Below, one piece after another: positions 17,530-26,014 of a DNA stretch of 34,661 bases (position 1 is its first letter; each line of letters starts with the position of its first letter). Location of the stretch: positions 1 through 34,661 of the forward strand of contig CAUJJG010000037.1 in NCBI GenBank assembly GCA_963205445.1, in the 5' to 3' direction. The notes under the pieces are model-generated. The model saw nothing but the letters and a program-made list of their open reading frames with translations. It made no database searches and had not been told where the DNA came from. The position numbers were made by a program, and so were the translations under genes. The DNA comes from Pseudomonadota bacterium (GTDB lineage: Bacteria; Pseudomonadota; Gammaproteobacteria; Xanthomonadales; Xanthomonadaceae).

Positions 17530-18861
17530 ATGCTGCGTCGCCCGCTTGCTTTCGCCCTTGCCCTCGCCCTGCTGCCCGCCGCGGCACAGGCAGACGATCT
17601 GCTGCAGAGCTACCAGCACGCACGCAGCAGCGATCCGCAGTTCGCTGCCGCCGAGTCCAACCGCGCCGTGGTCGCGGAACGCCCGGTTCAGGCCCGCGCC
17701 GCCCTGCTGCCCAGCATCGGCGGCTCGATCGGCAGCAACCGCGTCGACAACGGCGGTGGCCATGCGCAGTCCGGCTCATGGGGCCTGAGCTTGTCGCAGT
17801 CGCTGTACAACTTCGGCAACTACAGTGCGCTGCGCGGCGCGAAGGCACAGGACCGTGCCGGCGGCTTCAACCTCGAAGCAGAGGGCCAGAGCCTGATCGT
17901 CCGCACGTCCTCGGCCTACTTCAACGTGCTGGTGCAGCTGGAAACGCTGGCCGCCGCCGAAGCCGCCGAAGCCGCGCTGAAAAAGCAGTTCGACTACGCC
18001 AGCAAGCGCCTGGAGGTGGGCCTGGCCCCCATCACCGACGTGCACGAAGCGCGCGCCCAATACGACGCCGCCCGCGCCAGCACCCTGTTGGCCCGCAACG
18101 CCACCCAGGACGCCTATCAGGCGCTGCTGGAAATCACCAATGCCCCGGTGGCCAACCTGAAGGGGCTGCCCGATGACTTCCAACCCGCCCTGCCGTCCGA
18201 CAAGGGCGTCGACGCCTGGGTGGCGGACGCACTGGCCAGCAATCCTTCGCTGCAGGCCCAGCAAGCCAATCTTGAAGCCAGCGAGGCCAGCGTGGTTTCT
18301 GCGCGCGCAGGGCATCTGCCCACGCTGGGCCTGTCCGCCTCGTACGGCAAGGCCATCACCGGCCTGTACGATCCCGCCTACGTCGGCGCGAACAAGGGCA
18401 ACACCAATGTCGGCATCACGCTGAACATCCCCATTTTCGCCGGCGGCGCCACCCAGTCGAACGTGCGCAGCGCACTGGCGCAGCGTGATGCCACCGCCGA
18501 TGGCGTGGAACAAACGCGCCGTGCGGTCGAGCGGAGTACCCGCAGCGCTTATCAGGCCGTGGTGGCCGGCATCAGCGAGGTCGAAGCCCGCCGCCTGGCG
18601 CTGGTGTCCGCGCAGAGCGCCTATGACGCTTCGCAGGTCGGTCTGGAAGTGGGTACCCGCACCGTGCTGGACGTGCTGAACAACCAGCGCACCCTGTTTT
18701 CGGCCCAGCAGGCCTATGCCCAGGCCAAGTACAGCTTCCTGCAGAGCCGCCTGTTGCTGGAGCAGTCCGCAGGCAGCCTGGACGTGGCTGACGTGGAAGC
18801 CATCAACAGGATGCTGACCGCCGACAAGGCCCTGTCCGGCATCGCCAACGCGCGCCAATAA
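17530..18861 (+). CDS. tolC: TolC-family outer-membrane channel
   Basis: A 443-residue outer-membrane efflux protein that forms a trimeric channel for tripartite pumps and type I secretion. The signal peptide has its cleavage site after AAAQA at about residue 21. Two internally similar halves are seen, each with long helices and outer-membrane strands (GSWGLSLSQSLYNFGNY in the first, NVGITLNIPIFAGGATQSNV in the second). The C-terminal helix contains VGTRTVLDVLNNQRTLFSAQQAYAQAKY. AAGGA lies at 17518-17522, eight bases before the ATG. It is 20 bp after the PCMT-like gene and about 2.6 kb from the RND pair, which lacks its own channel gene. E. coli TolC is longer (493 residues including the signal peptide); the shorter C-terminal tail is usual in this group. 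Confidence 0.93.
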   Translation: MLRRPLAFALALALLPAAAQADDLLQSYQHARSSDPQFAAAESNRAVVAERPVQARAALLPSIGGSIGSNRVDNGGGHAQSGSWGLSLSQSLYNFGNYSALRGAKAQDRAGGFNLEAEGQSLIVRTSSAYFNVLVQLETLAAAEAAEAALKKQFDYASKRLEVGLAPITDVHEARAQYDAARASTLLARNATQDAYQALLEITNAPVANLKGLPDDFQPALPSDKGVDAWVADALASNPSLQAQQANLEASEASVVSARAGHLPTLGLSASYGKAITGLYDPAYVGANKGNTNVGITLNIPIFAGGATQSNVRSALAQRDATADGVEQTRRAVERSTRSAYQAVVAGISEVEARRLALVSAQSAYDASQVGLEVGTRTVLDVLNNQRTLFSAQQAYAQAKYSFLQSRLLLEQSAGSLDVADVEAINRMLTADKALSGIANARQ

Positions 18862-18868
18862 GCCAACG

Positions 18869-18890
18869 CGGCAGCTGTTTCAGCCTGCCG
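18869..18890. terminator. Hairpin between converging tolC and waaA
   Basis: CGGCAG (18869-18874) pairs with CTGCCG (18885-18890), and CTG (18875-18877) with CAG (18881-18883), leaving one bulged C and a three-T loop. It overlaps the last codons of waaA and starts eight bases after the tolC stop. No T tract follows on either strand, so its role as a terminator is tentative. Confidence 0.35.
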
Positions 18891-20190
18891 GGGGCGACGA
18901 CGCTTCCGGCAGTACCGGCGCGATCAACGTCAGCGTGCGCGACAGCGCACCCCGCCCGTCTTCCAGCAGACGCGCCGCACTTGATGCCAGCGCCGCCCTG
19001 CTCTGCGGATCATCGAACAGAGCCTTCAGGGCGGCAGACAGCGCCGACACATCGTCCACCACCCGCATGGCCTGCGCCTCCCGCAGGCGTTTGGCGATGT
19101 CGGCGAAATTGTGCAGGTGCGGTCCAGTAAGGATGGCGGTCCCCGTGGCTGCCGGCTCCAGCAGGTTATGCCCTCCGATGGCCTGCAGACTGCCCCCGAC
19201 AAACGCCACCTGCGCGCACCCGTAAAAGCGCATCAGCTCGCCCAAGGTGTCGATCACGAAGACCTGTGTCTGCCGCAGCGGCCAACGCTGCTCGCTGCGC
19301 GTGGCCACCGTGCACCCGGCATCCCGCGCGCGCCGGGCCACGGCCTGGAAGCGCTCGGGATGGCGCGGCGCCCACAACAGCAGCGCATCCGGGTGGCTGC
19401 GCTGCAAGGCGCGATGGGCCTCGAGCACCGGCACCTCCTCGTCCTCATGCGTGCTGGCGGCAATCCAGACCGGCCGATCCACGCCCAGCGCCGACCGGAA
19501 CGTCGCCACGAACGCCGCGTTGTCCACCGGCGCCATGTCGAACTTCAGATTGCCCGTGACCTGCACGCAATCTGCCTGTGCCCCCAAGGCCCGGAAGCGC
19601 CGCGCATCCTCCTGCGATTGCGCGGCAACCAGACGGACGCTGGCCAAGGCGCGCCGGATCAGCGGGGCCAGCACCTTGTAGCCCCGCAGCGAACGCGCGG
19701 ACAGGCGCGCATTGAGAATATGCGTGGGGATGCCGCGATCACGGCAACCGAACAGCAAATTGGGCCACAGTTCGGTTTCCACGATCAGCGCCAGAGCCGG
19801 ACGAAAATGATCGAGGAATCGCCCCACCGCGCCGGGCAGGTCATAGGGCAGGTACACATGGGTCACCGCGTCGCCCCAGAGGGCGCGCACGCGCTCGGAA
19901 CCGGTCGGGGTAATGGTGGTGACCACCAGGGGCAGGTCGGGCCGCTGCTGGCGCAAGGCATTGACCAAGGGGGCCGCCGCGTTCACCTCCCCCACGGACA
20001 CGGCATGCAACCACAGCGGTGCCGCCAGCCGCTGGCCGGGATAGCTGGCGTAACGCTCGTCCCAGCGCTGGAAATAGGCACGCTGACGGAACCCGCGCCA
20101 GATCAAGTGATACAACGTGATCGGCACAAGGATGTAGAGCACGGCCGAGTACAGGCCACGCAGCACGCGTTCGGTGAGATCGGCCCGCAT
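18880..20190 (-). CDS. waaA: 3-deoxy-D-manno-octulosonic acid transferase WaaA (KdtA)
   Basis: Transfers Kdo from CMP-Kdo to lipid IVA at the inner face of the inner membrane, the first step of LPS core assembly. It has 436 residues from the ATG at 20190. A membrane anchor lies at about residues 13-33 (LYSAVLYILVPITLYHLIW). The catalytic glutamate is E68 in HAVSVGEV. The C-terminal GT-B half contains GELMRFYGCAQVAFVGGSL and GGHNLLEPAATGTAILTGP. The frame stays open upstream, even into lpxL, but the start at 20190 gives the family's normal N-terminus and leaves 43 bp to the divergent gene. TATCCT ends six bases before this ATG and no Shine-Dalgarno sequence is present. Confidence 0.94.
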   Translation of the reverse strand: MRADLTERVLRGLYSAVLYILVPITLYHLIWRGFRQRAYFQRWDERYASYPGQRLAAPLWLHAVSVGEVNAAAPLVNALRQQRPDLPLVVTTITPTGSERVRALWGDAVTHVYLPYDLPGAVGRFLDHFRPALALIVETELWPNLLFGCRDRGIPTHILNARLSARSLRGYKVLAPLIRRALASVRLVAAQSQEDARRFRALGAQADCVQVTGNLKFDMAPVDNAAFVATFRSALGVDRPVWIAASTHEDEEVPVLEAHRALQRSHPDALLLWAPRHPERFQAVARRARDAGCTVATRSEQRWPLRQTQVFVIDTLGELMRFYGCAQVAFVGGSLQAIGGHNLLEPAATGTAILTGPHLHNFADIAKRLREAQAMRVVDDVSALSAALKALFDDPQSRAALASSAARLLEDGRGALSRTLTLIAPVLPEASSPPAG

Positions 20191-20196
20191 GCCGAC

Positions 20197-20202
20197 AGGA
20201 TA
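20197..20202 (-). promoter_or_regulatory. -10-like box directly before waaA
   Basis: On the minus strand TATCCT (20202 down to 20197) fits the TANNNT pattern and is followed by exactly six bases and then the waaA ATG. Transcription from it would begin at or next to the start codon, giving a leaderless mRNA. No -35 match is seen at 17 bp. Confidence 0.35.
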
Positions 20203-20221
20203 GCGAAGCAGCGGCGGCCGG

Positions 20222-20227
20222 TAGAAT
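20222..20227 (+). promoter_or_regulatory. -10-like box directly before lpxL
   Basis: TAGAAT (20222-20227) matches the -10 consensus in five of six positions and is followed by six C residues and the ATG at 20234. As for waaA on the other strand, this would give a leaderless transcript; there is no Shine-Dalgarno sequence. Confidence 0.4.
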
Positions 20228-20233
20228 CCCCCC

Positions 20234-21151
20234 ATGTCTTCCTCGCCTGATCTTCGTCCCCCGCTTGCCCCCCGGCATTGGCCCGTCTGGCTTGGCGTGG
20301 GCGTTTGCGCGCTACTGGCGCGCCTGCCTTGGTCACTGCAACGATGGCTGGGACGTTGGCTGGGGCGCCTGTTGCTGCCATTGCTGGGCAGCCGGCGCAG
20401 GGTGGCGGCCAGGAATCTGGCACTGTGTTTCCCGGAACTGGAGGAGGCCGCGCGCGCCGATCTGTTGCGCCGCAATTACGAGGAACTGGGCATCGGCCTG
20501 TTCGAGTTCGCGCGCGCCTGGTGGGGCTCGATCACGCCCATGCAGGCACACGTCCAGGTCGAAGGTCTGGAGCATCTGGCGGCCGCGCGCGCCGGGGGCC
20601 GGGGGGTCATCATCGTTTCCGGCCACTTCGTCACGCTGGAGCTGGCCGCGCGCCTGATGTGCGAGCACGCGCCACTGGCGGGGATGTACCGGCCGCATGC
20701 CACCGGGCCAATGGAGTGGGCCGTGCGCCGCGGGCGTCTGCGGTATGCGCAGGCAATGTTCACCCGTGAAGAGTTGCGGCCGGCTTTGCGCCACCTGAAG
20801 GAAGGCGGGCTGCTCTGGTTCGCCCCCGACCAGGACACGCGCCGGGGCGACAGTGTGTATGTGCCTTTCTTCGGTCGCAGCGCCTACAGCCTGACCTCCA
20901 CCCACCAGTTGGCCCGCCTGTCGGGCGCAGCAGTGCTGGGTTTTGCGCATGTTCGCCTCCCGGACGGCAGCTACCGACTGCGGTTGACGCCGGCACTGGA
21001 ACACTTCCCGTCCAAGGACCCGGTTGCCGACACCGCGCGGGTCATCGCCTGCATCGAAGCCATGGTGCGCGACGCGCCGGACCAATATCTCTGGATCCAT
21101 CGCCGCTTCCGGCGGCAACCGGGCCTGTCGGACGACGCCCTGTATCAGTGA
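20234..21151 (+). CDS. lpxL: LpxL/HtrB-family lipid A acyltransferase
   Basis: A 305-residue inner-membrane acyltransferase that adds a secondary acyl chain to Kdo-lipid IVA, downstream of WaaA in the same pathway. An N-terminal membrane segment lies at about 18-30 (VWLGVGVCALLARL). The catalytic H-x4-E motif is H131 to E136 (SGHFVTLE), followed by MYRPHATGPMEW, LKEGGLLWFAPDQD and, near the end, DQYLWIHRRFRRQP, all characteristic of the family. It is divergent from waaA. Its stop codon overlaps the end of the converging ligase-like gene by seven bases. Which acyl position or chain length it uses cannot be told from sequence, so lpxL is a family-level name. Confidence 0.9.
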   Translation: MSSSPDLRPPLAPRHWPVWLGVGVCALLARLPWSLQRWLGRWLGRLLLPLLGSRRRVAARNLALCFPELEEAARADLLRRNYEELGIGLFEFARAWWGSITPMQAHVQVEGLEHLAAARAGGRGVIIVSGHFVTLELAARLMCEHAPLAGMYRPHATGPMEWAVRRGRLRYAQAMFTREELRPALRHLKEGGLLWFAPDQDTRRGDSVYVPFFGRSAYSLTSTHQLARLSGAAVLGFAHVRLPDGSYRLRLTPALEHFPSKDPVADTARVIACIEAMVRDAPDQYLWIHRRFRRQPGLSDDALYQ

Positions 21152-22455
21152 TCCGCGGCGGCATCCCGCCCCAACAGGCTGCCTGCGAACAGGGCAGCCA
21201 GCAGCAGGAGCACACTGCCCCAGAAGGTGGAATACGCCGCCAAGTGGGTGTTCAGCGGAAACACGCTGACCGCCAGTGCCAACATCGCCGGCCGTGCGCG
21301 CTCGCGCGCGGATGCGTCCGCAAACCGCCACGCCCGCCACGCGAGCGCAGCCCCGGCAAGCCAGAGCAGCAGCCCGAAGATCCCGGTTTCGCTGAGCACC
21401 TCCAGCACGATCTGGTGGGCGTGATGGGCACTGCCGGTGCCCCAAGCCGCCAGCACGCCGGCGGCAGGGTCGCAGCCGGGAAACGCCTCGCGGAACCCCC
21501 GCGCACCAACGCCGTTGAAGGGGTGAGCCTGCGTCATGCACAGCGCCGCAGACCAGATCCGCCCACGGCCGGACAGCGCCGTATCCACCCCTGCCGAATC
21601 CACGGTCAGGACTTGCGTGGTGCGGGCCATGCGCTCTTGCACCTGCGGCGACAGCGCCGTGGCCGCCGCCAAAGCCAGCGCCCCGCCGGCGAACAGCAGC
21701 AGCAGCTTGCGCCCCCCCAGTGCCCGCCAGCCCGTCCACAGCAGCACCAAGCCGTAGGTCAGCCAAGAGGCGCGTGAGCCGGCCAGCAACACCAACAGGC
21801 CGATGGCCATTGCTGCCAGCAGCCAACCAGCACGCCCGGCCCAGCGCCAAGCCGCATCCAGCGCAAAGGGCGACAGACTGGCCAGCACGATGCCCAGCTT
21901 GAGGTTGCAGGGCCCCAGCACACCGGCCAGCCGGTCAGCCAGGGCCACTTCCTGTTCAGTGCACATCCCATGGCCGCTGATGGCCTGCTTGCCTTGGTCC
22001 AGCAACCAGAACAACGGGCTCGTGCCCGTTGCGGCCTCGATCAACGCATCCAGCGTCCACACCAGCACGATCACGGCCAAGCCGTCGAACGTCCGACGCC
22101 GGCCCCGTTCGCTGGCCACGGCCGACGCCACAATCCACAGAAAGGGCAGGTAGCGCAGATCGATCAGCACCTCGCGCAAAGCGCGCCCCAGATCAACCGC
22201 ATCCAGCACGGACACCAGCTCGGGCGTCCAGTAGGCAAAGAACAGGACACAGGTCAGCGCCCATGCCGGGCCGCTGAGCAGGGCCGTCCCCCCGCGAAAA
22301 CGATTGGCCACCAGGGTCGCAAGGCCGGCCAGCGCGCCCAGCACCAGCGCAGCTTCGGCATAGCCGGGCGCAGGCCACAGCGCCACGAAGGCCAGCACCC
22401 AAACCGGTGCCCACTGCAGGGCCGGTCGCGCGGGGGGAAACTCGGGCGTACTCAC
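21145..22455 (-). CDS. O-antigen-ligase-like (Wzy_C/WaaL family) membrane protein
   Basis: A 436-residue multi-pass inner-membrane protein with about ten to twelve hydrophobic segments. The O-antigen ligase/polymerase pattern is seen in GSRASWLTYG (226-235), SGRGRIWSAAL (295-305), HPFNGVGARGF (311-321) and HAHQIVLEVLSETGIFG (345-361). Family members attach or polymerise sugar chains on lipid carriers on the periplasmic side. The start is a GTG at 22455 that overlaps the stop of the glycosyltransferase gene (GTGA), so the two are coupled and probably act on the same glycan. Whether it is a WaaL ligase, a polymerase or another glycan ligase is open. Confidence 0.82.
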   Translation of the reverse strand: MSTPEFPPARPALQWAPVWVLAFVALWPAPGYAEAALVLGALAGLATLVANRFRGGTALLSGPAWALTCVLFFAYWTPELVSVLDAVDLGRALREVLIDLRYLPFLWIVASAVASERGRRRTFDGLAVIVLVWTLDALIEAATGTSPLFWLLDQGKQAISGHGMCTEQEVALADRLAGVLGPCNLKLGIVLASLSPFALDAAWRWAGRAGWLLAAMAIGLLVLLAGSRASWLTYGLVLLWTGWRALGGRKLLLLFAGGALALAAATALSPQVQERMARTTQVLTVDSAGVDTALSGRGRIWSAALCMTQAHPFNGVGARGFREAFPGCDPAAGVLAAWGTGSAHHAHQIVLEVLSETGIFGLLLWLAGAALAWRAWRFADASARERARPAMLALAVSVFPLNTHLAAYSTFWGSVLLLLAALFAGSLLGRDAAADH

Positions 22456-23564
22456 GCATCCACCAGCGATCGATACACGTTCAATGTCCTGTGCTGCATG
22501 GCCTGCAGGGTATAGGGCAGCGCCTCGATTGGCGACGGCGGCGCGTCCAGCAGGCCCCGCGCGGCCGCATGCAGGGCGTCCGCATCAAAGGGGGGCACCC
22601 GCCCGTCCGGCTGCAGCTCGGCAAGCAATTCACCCACGCCGCCATGCGCCCAGCCCAGCACCGGCCGCCCAACGGCCAAGGCTTCGACCACCGTGCGCCC
22701 GAACGCCTCCGGCTTGCGGGACAGCTGCAGGACCAGGTCGCAGGCCGTGTAGGCCTCGGCCATGCCGGCGGTGGCTTCCGTCATTGCCAGCGCATCCTGC
22801 ACCCCCAGCGTCGACGCCTGCGCCTGCAGCTCGGCAAGGTAGCGTGCGCGCCCTTCCTGCAAAACGCCAGGCAGCCAAAGGCGCGCATCCAGGCCATCGG
22901 CGCGCAGTGCCGCCAGCAAAGCGATCGCATCGGCATGGCCTTTCAACCGGGTACCGCGCCCAGGCAGGAGCAGCAGTGGCCCTCGCCCGCCCAATTGCGG
23001 ATGCAGGCCCACGACGCGCACGCGCGCATCTCCCCCGCCGGCCGCCGCGCGCGGAAATGCATCGGGGTCGATGCCGCGCGGAATCACGTCCACAACGGCG
23101 TCAACACACTGCGGGCAAAGCGCCTGCAGGTGCGCGCGCACGGTGTTGGAGACGCATATCACGCGCTCACCCCGGGCCATGATCGCGCTGTAGCGCGATG
23201 GCGAGTTCAGGCCATGCACGGTGGTGACGAAGTGGGGGCGCGGCAGCGGCATGCCACGCAGCGCCAGCCATCCCAACCATGCCGGCAGGCGCGAGCGCGC
23301 GTGCACGATATCGGCCCCCAACGCGGCGAACAGTCGCCGCAAGACAGGCACATGGCGCAGGGCCAGAGGCGATTTGCGGCCGATCGGCAGCTGGATGTGT
23401 TCGGCCCCGAGTTTCTGCAGCTCGGGCAGCAGCCGCCCACCTGCGGAAATCACCACCGCACGATGGCCGGCGCGTACCAGCGCGTCGGCGATCTCCAGCG
23501 TGGAGCGCTCTACTCCGCCGTTATCCAGTGCAGGCAGCAGCTGCACCACGCACAGGCGGCGCAT
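22452..23564 (-). CDS. Glycosyltransferase, GT-B fold (family 4 type)
   Basis: A 370-residue cytoplasmic glycosyltransferase. The N-terminal acceptor domain opens with VVQLLPALDNGGVERSTLEIADAL (6-29), including the GGVE loop. The C-terminal nucleotide-sugar domain has LLLLPGRGTRLKGH (197-210) and the E-x7-E motif E286 to E294 in KPEAFGRTVVEALAVGRPVLG. This is the pattern of LPS and capsule enzymes of family 4. It starts 15 bp after the zinc-finger gene and its end overlaps the ligase-like gene, so a role in LPS core or surface glycan synthesis is likely. Donor and acceptor sugars cannot be inferred. Confidence 0.87.
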   Translation of the reverse strand: MRRLCVVQLLPALDNGGVERSTLEIADALVRAGHRAVVISAGGRLLPELQKLGAEHIQLPIGRKSPLALRHVPVLRRLFAALGADIVHARSRLPAWLGWLALRGMPLPRPHFVTTVHGLNSPSRYSAIMARGERVICVSNTVRAHLQALCPQCVDAVVDVIPRGIDPDAFPRAAAGGGDARVRVVGLHPQLGGRGPLLLLPGRGTRLKGHADAIALLAALRADGLDARLWLPGVLQEGRARYLAELQAQASTLGVQDALAMTEATAGMAEAYTACDLVLQLSRKPEAFGRTVVEALAVGRPVLGWAHGGVGELLAELQPDGRVPPFDADALHAAARGLLDAPPSPIEALPYTLQAMQHRTLNVYRSLVDA

Positions 23565-23579
23565 CGCAGCGGGTCGGCG

Positions 23580-23783
23580 TCAGTCGACCAGCACGTAACG
23601 GGTGCCGCAGTACGTGCACTGGCTGTGACCGCCCTCATTTTCGATGGCCAGATACACGCGTGGATGCTCGTTCCACACGGCCATCGACGGCAGTGGGCAG
23701 CTCAGCGGCAGGTCGGCGCGTCGCACCTGGATGGGCGATGCGGCCTGAGCGGGCGAGGAAGCGGAACGTGCGGAATCGGCCAT
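23580..23783 (-). CDS. CHCC-type zinc-finger protein
   Basis: A 67-residue protein of the zf-CHCC family (the domain also found in NDUFS6 of mitochondrial complex I). Zinc ligands by sequence are C29, H40, C56 and C59 in LSCPLP, NEHPRV and QCTYCGTRYVL. The first 20 residues are Ala/Ser-rich and probably flexible. The ATG at 23783 is preferred over one at 23831, since the extra 16 residues do not match the family. Bacterial members have no firm function. Here it is wedged between pirin and LPS glycosyltransferase genes, in a probable operon. Confidence 0.85.
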   Translation of the reverse strand: MADSARSASSPAQAASPIQVRRADLPLSCPLPSMAVWNEHPRVYLAIENEGGHSQCTYCGTRYVLVD

Positions 23784-23843
23784 GGACGTGACTGCGTTGC
23801 GGATCCCCGCCAGTTTACCGCAGGGGGCCATGCCGCGGCGGCT

Positions 23844-24551
23844 TCATGCTGGCAGTTCGAACAACAGCACATCGCTGGCCGCGGCCAGACCTGTCAGCAC
23901 CAGCATCAACTGCTCGTCAACGAAGCCCAGCGCATCGCCGGCCCCGAGCCTGCGTTCGCCCTGCATCACCTCGCCGGCGGCGATGTGCAGCCAATAGCGG
24001 CGCGATGCCTCCAGCACCACCTCCACGGCCGCCCCTGCCTGCAACCGGGTGGCACGCAGGCGGGCCTGCTGGCGGATCGGCAGCGCGCCATCTTCGCCGT
24101 CAGGCGCGGCCAGCGTGACCCAGCGTCCACGTCGCGCGTCCGGATCGAAATGCTTTTGCGCGTAGGCCGGCTGGTGGTTGAGCCGATCCGGCTGGACCCA
24201 GATCTGCAGGAAATGCACAGGCTCGGCGCCAGACCCGTTGTACTCGCTGTGCTCGATGCCGTGGCCGGCGCTCATCCATTGCACATCGCCGGCGCGGATC
24301 ACACCTTCGTTGCCGGCGCTGTCCTTGTGTGCCAACGCGCCGCTCAGCACCACGCTGAGGATTTCCATGTTGGCGTGGCGATGCGGGGCGAAGCCGCCGC
24401 CAGGGGCGACGGCATCATCATTGATGACGCGCAGCACGCCGAAGCCCATCCACGCCGGATCGTAATAGTGGCCGAAGGAGAACGTGTGCCGGCTACGCAG
24501 CCAGCCCAGATCGACATCCCCTCGTGCACCGGATGGGCGTTCGACGATCAT
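23844..24551 (-). CDS. Pirin-family bicupin protein (YhhW/YhaK type)
   Basis: A 235-residue bicupin. The N-terminal cupin carries the metal site H57, H59, H101, E103 (PHRH and GIEHSE), at the same positions as in E. coli YhhW, which has quercetin dioxygenase activity in vitro. RHTFSFGHYYDP, ENMEIL-like ANMEILSVVLSG and MSAGHGIEHSE are pirin hallmarks. The ATG at 24551 has AGGAG inside the end of yceI, four bases separate the genes, and a longer open frame upstream merely overlaps yceI. The physiological substrate is unknown. Context with YceI and RutE-like genes suggests a small stress or detoxification set. Confidence 0.9.
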   Translation of the reverse strand: MIVERPSGARGDVDLGWLRSRHTFSFGHYYDPAWMGFGVLRVINDDAVAPGGGFAPHRHANMEILSVVLSGALAHKDSAGNEGVIRAGDVQWMSAGHGIEHSEYNGSGAEPVHFLQIWVQPDRLNHQPAYAQKHFDPDARRGRWVTLAAPDGEDGALPIRQQARLRATRLQAGAAVEVVLEASRRYWLHIAAGEVMQGERRLGAGDALGFVDEQLMLVLTGLAAASDVLLFELPA

Positions 24552-24555
24552 GCCA

Positions 24556-25269
24556 TCACTCCTGCGCCGTCTCGGCTGCTGGCGCTTCGGCCAGCGAGCC
24601 CTCGGTGGTGATGCGCAGCTGCACTGCATCGCTGACGTTCGGCGCATAGGCACCCACACCGAAATCACTGCGCTTGATGGCGGCGGTGGCGGAGAAGCCA
24701 ATCGTCTGCAGCTTCGACATCGGGTGCGCACCGGCACCGTTCAAAGTGACCTCCAGCGTGACCGGCTTGGTGACATCCTTGAGGGTCAGGTCACCGTTGA
24801 CGGTCAGCTTGTTGGTGCCGGCGGCCGCCACGCGGGTGCTCTTGAAGCTGGCATTCGGGAACTTGGCGGCATCGAAGAAATCGGCGCCCTTCAGGTGGTC
24901 GTCCAGCTTGGCGACGAAGCTGTTGAGGGCGGACATCGGAATGCTCACCTGCACGCTGGACTTGGTGACATCGGCTGCGTCATAGACCAGCACGCCTTCG
25001 CTGATGCCGAAGTGGGCGCTGGGCTGGGAGAAGCCAAAGTGCGTCCACTGCGCCAGCACGTCGGTGTGGGTGGGGTCGAGCTGATAGCTGCCGGAAACGG
25101 GCTGGATGGCCGGGGCTGCATCCTCGGCCGCAGCGGCATTGGCTTCGGCAGTGACTTCGGTAGTTGAAGCGGCAGGTGCGGCAGCGGCCGGCGCCTCGAC
25201 TGGTTGGCTACAGGCGGCCAGGGCAGCGGCGATGGCAAACGGCAACAGCAGGGTACGGATGGCGTTCAT
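24556..25269 (-). CDS. YceI-family lipoprotein
   Basis: A 237-residue YceI-domain protein with a signal peptide and the lipobox LAAC, so C20 should be lipidated and the protein exported. An Ala/Glu-rich linker (about 21-65) precedes the YceI lipocalin-like domain (about 70-225: YQLDPTHTDVLAQWTHFGFSQ, FFDAAKFPNASFKST, ITTEG). YceI proteins bind long isoprenoid lipids such as polyprenyl chains or ubiquinone precursors in a barrel. The ATG at 25269 has TGGAG upstream and begins the signal peptide; the open frame continues 13 residues further without sense. It lies 35 bp after the nitroreductase gene and 4 bp before pirin. Confidence 0.9.
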   Translation of the reverse strand: MNAIRTLLLPFAIAAALAACSQPVEAPAAAAPAASTTEVTAEANAAAAEDAAPAIQPVSGSYQLDPTHTDVLAQWTHFGFSQPSAHFGISEGVLVYDAADVTKSSVQVSIPMSALNSFVAKLDDHLKGADFFDAAKFPNASFKSTRVAAAGTNKLTVNGDLTLKDVTKPVTLEVTLNGAGAHPMSKLQTIGFSATAAIKRSDFGVGAYAPNVSDAVQLRITTEGSLAEAPAAETAQE

Positions 25270-25304
25270 GGGCGTGACTCCAGCAGGAGAGATGAGCAAG
25301 ACGG

Positions 25305-25895
25305 TCATTCGATGCGGCAGGCTTCATCGAAGCCCAGCCGCGGGGAGCGGGGAAAAATGCTGGCGGAGTCGCCATGCCCCAAATTGACCAGGATGTTGGA
25401 ACGAATGGGGGTGCCGGCGAAGAACGCCGCATCGACCTTGGCATTGTCGAAGCCGGTCATCGGCCCGCAGTCCAGCCCCAACGACCGCGCCGCCAGGATC
25501 AGGTAAGCGGTCTGCAGCGTGCTGGAGCGCATCGCCACCCAGGCGAGGTTTGCTTCATCACGGTGTTCGAACCAAGGCTTTGCGTCGGTATGCGGGAACA
25601 GCACCGGCAGCTTGTCGTAGAAGCGCATGTCGTAGCCGACGATGGCCACCACCGGCGCCGCCATGGTCTTCTTGAGGTTGCCCTCGCTCAGGGCCGGGCC
25701 GAGCTTGGCCTTGGCCGCCTCCGACTTCACGAACACGATCCGTGCGGGGCAGGTATTGGCTTCGGTGGGGCCGAATTTCAGCAAGTCGTAGAGCTGGCGC
25801 AGGGTGTCGTCGGACACCTCACCTGCAAATGCGTTGAAGGTGCGGGCCTTGCGGAACAATTGGTCCTGGGCGGTGTCGGCAAGCGGCTGGGGCAT
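25305..25895 (-). CDS. RutE/HadB-type nitroreductase-fold oxidoreductase
   Basis: A 196-residue flavin protein, the same length as E. coli RutE (malonic semialdehyde reductase) and similar throughout: [11 protein letters not shown] (14-24), [71 protein letters not shown] and [11 protein letters not shown]. The family binds FMN and reduces aldehydes, quinones or nitro compounds with NAD(P)H. No other rut genes are present, so uracil breakdown is not supported here. The ATG at 25895 has AGGGA upstream. It seems to be the first gene of a minus-strand run continuing to 21145. The name rutE is withheld because the pathway context is missing. Confidence 0.88.
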   Translation of the reverse strand: MPQPLADTAQDQLFRKARTFNAFAGEVSDDTLRQLYDLLKFGPTEANTCPARIVFVKSEAAKAKLGPALSEGNLKKTMAAPVVAIVGYDMRFYDKLPVLFPHTDAKPWFEHRDEANLAWVAMRSSTLQTAYLILAARSLGLDCGPMTGFDNAKVDAAFFAGTPIRSNILVNLGHGDSASIFPRSPRLGFDEACRIE

Positions 25896-26014
25896 GGCAA
25901 TCCCTGTATCGTGGTCGGCGAGGATGCACAGTGTATAGTTCCACGTGCGCAAGCAATGACGCATTTTCGGAACGAATAGGTGCGAACCATGCAACAACAC
26001 GGCGTTTGCCCGGC

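Noticed and set aside
20191-20475. N-terminal extension of waaA into the lpxL region
   Set aside because: The extra 95 residues are Arg/Ser-rich and overlap lpxL, while the ATG at 20190 gives the family N-terminus.
25305-25895. Assignment to uracil degradation (rut pathway)
   Set aside because: The protein is RutE-like but no rutA-D, F or G genes are nearby, so the pathway is not supported.
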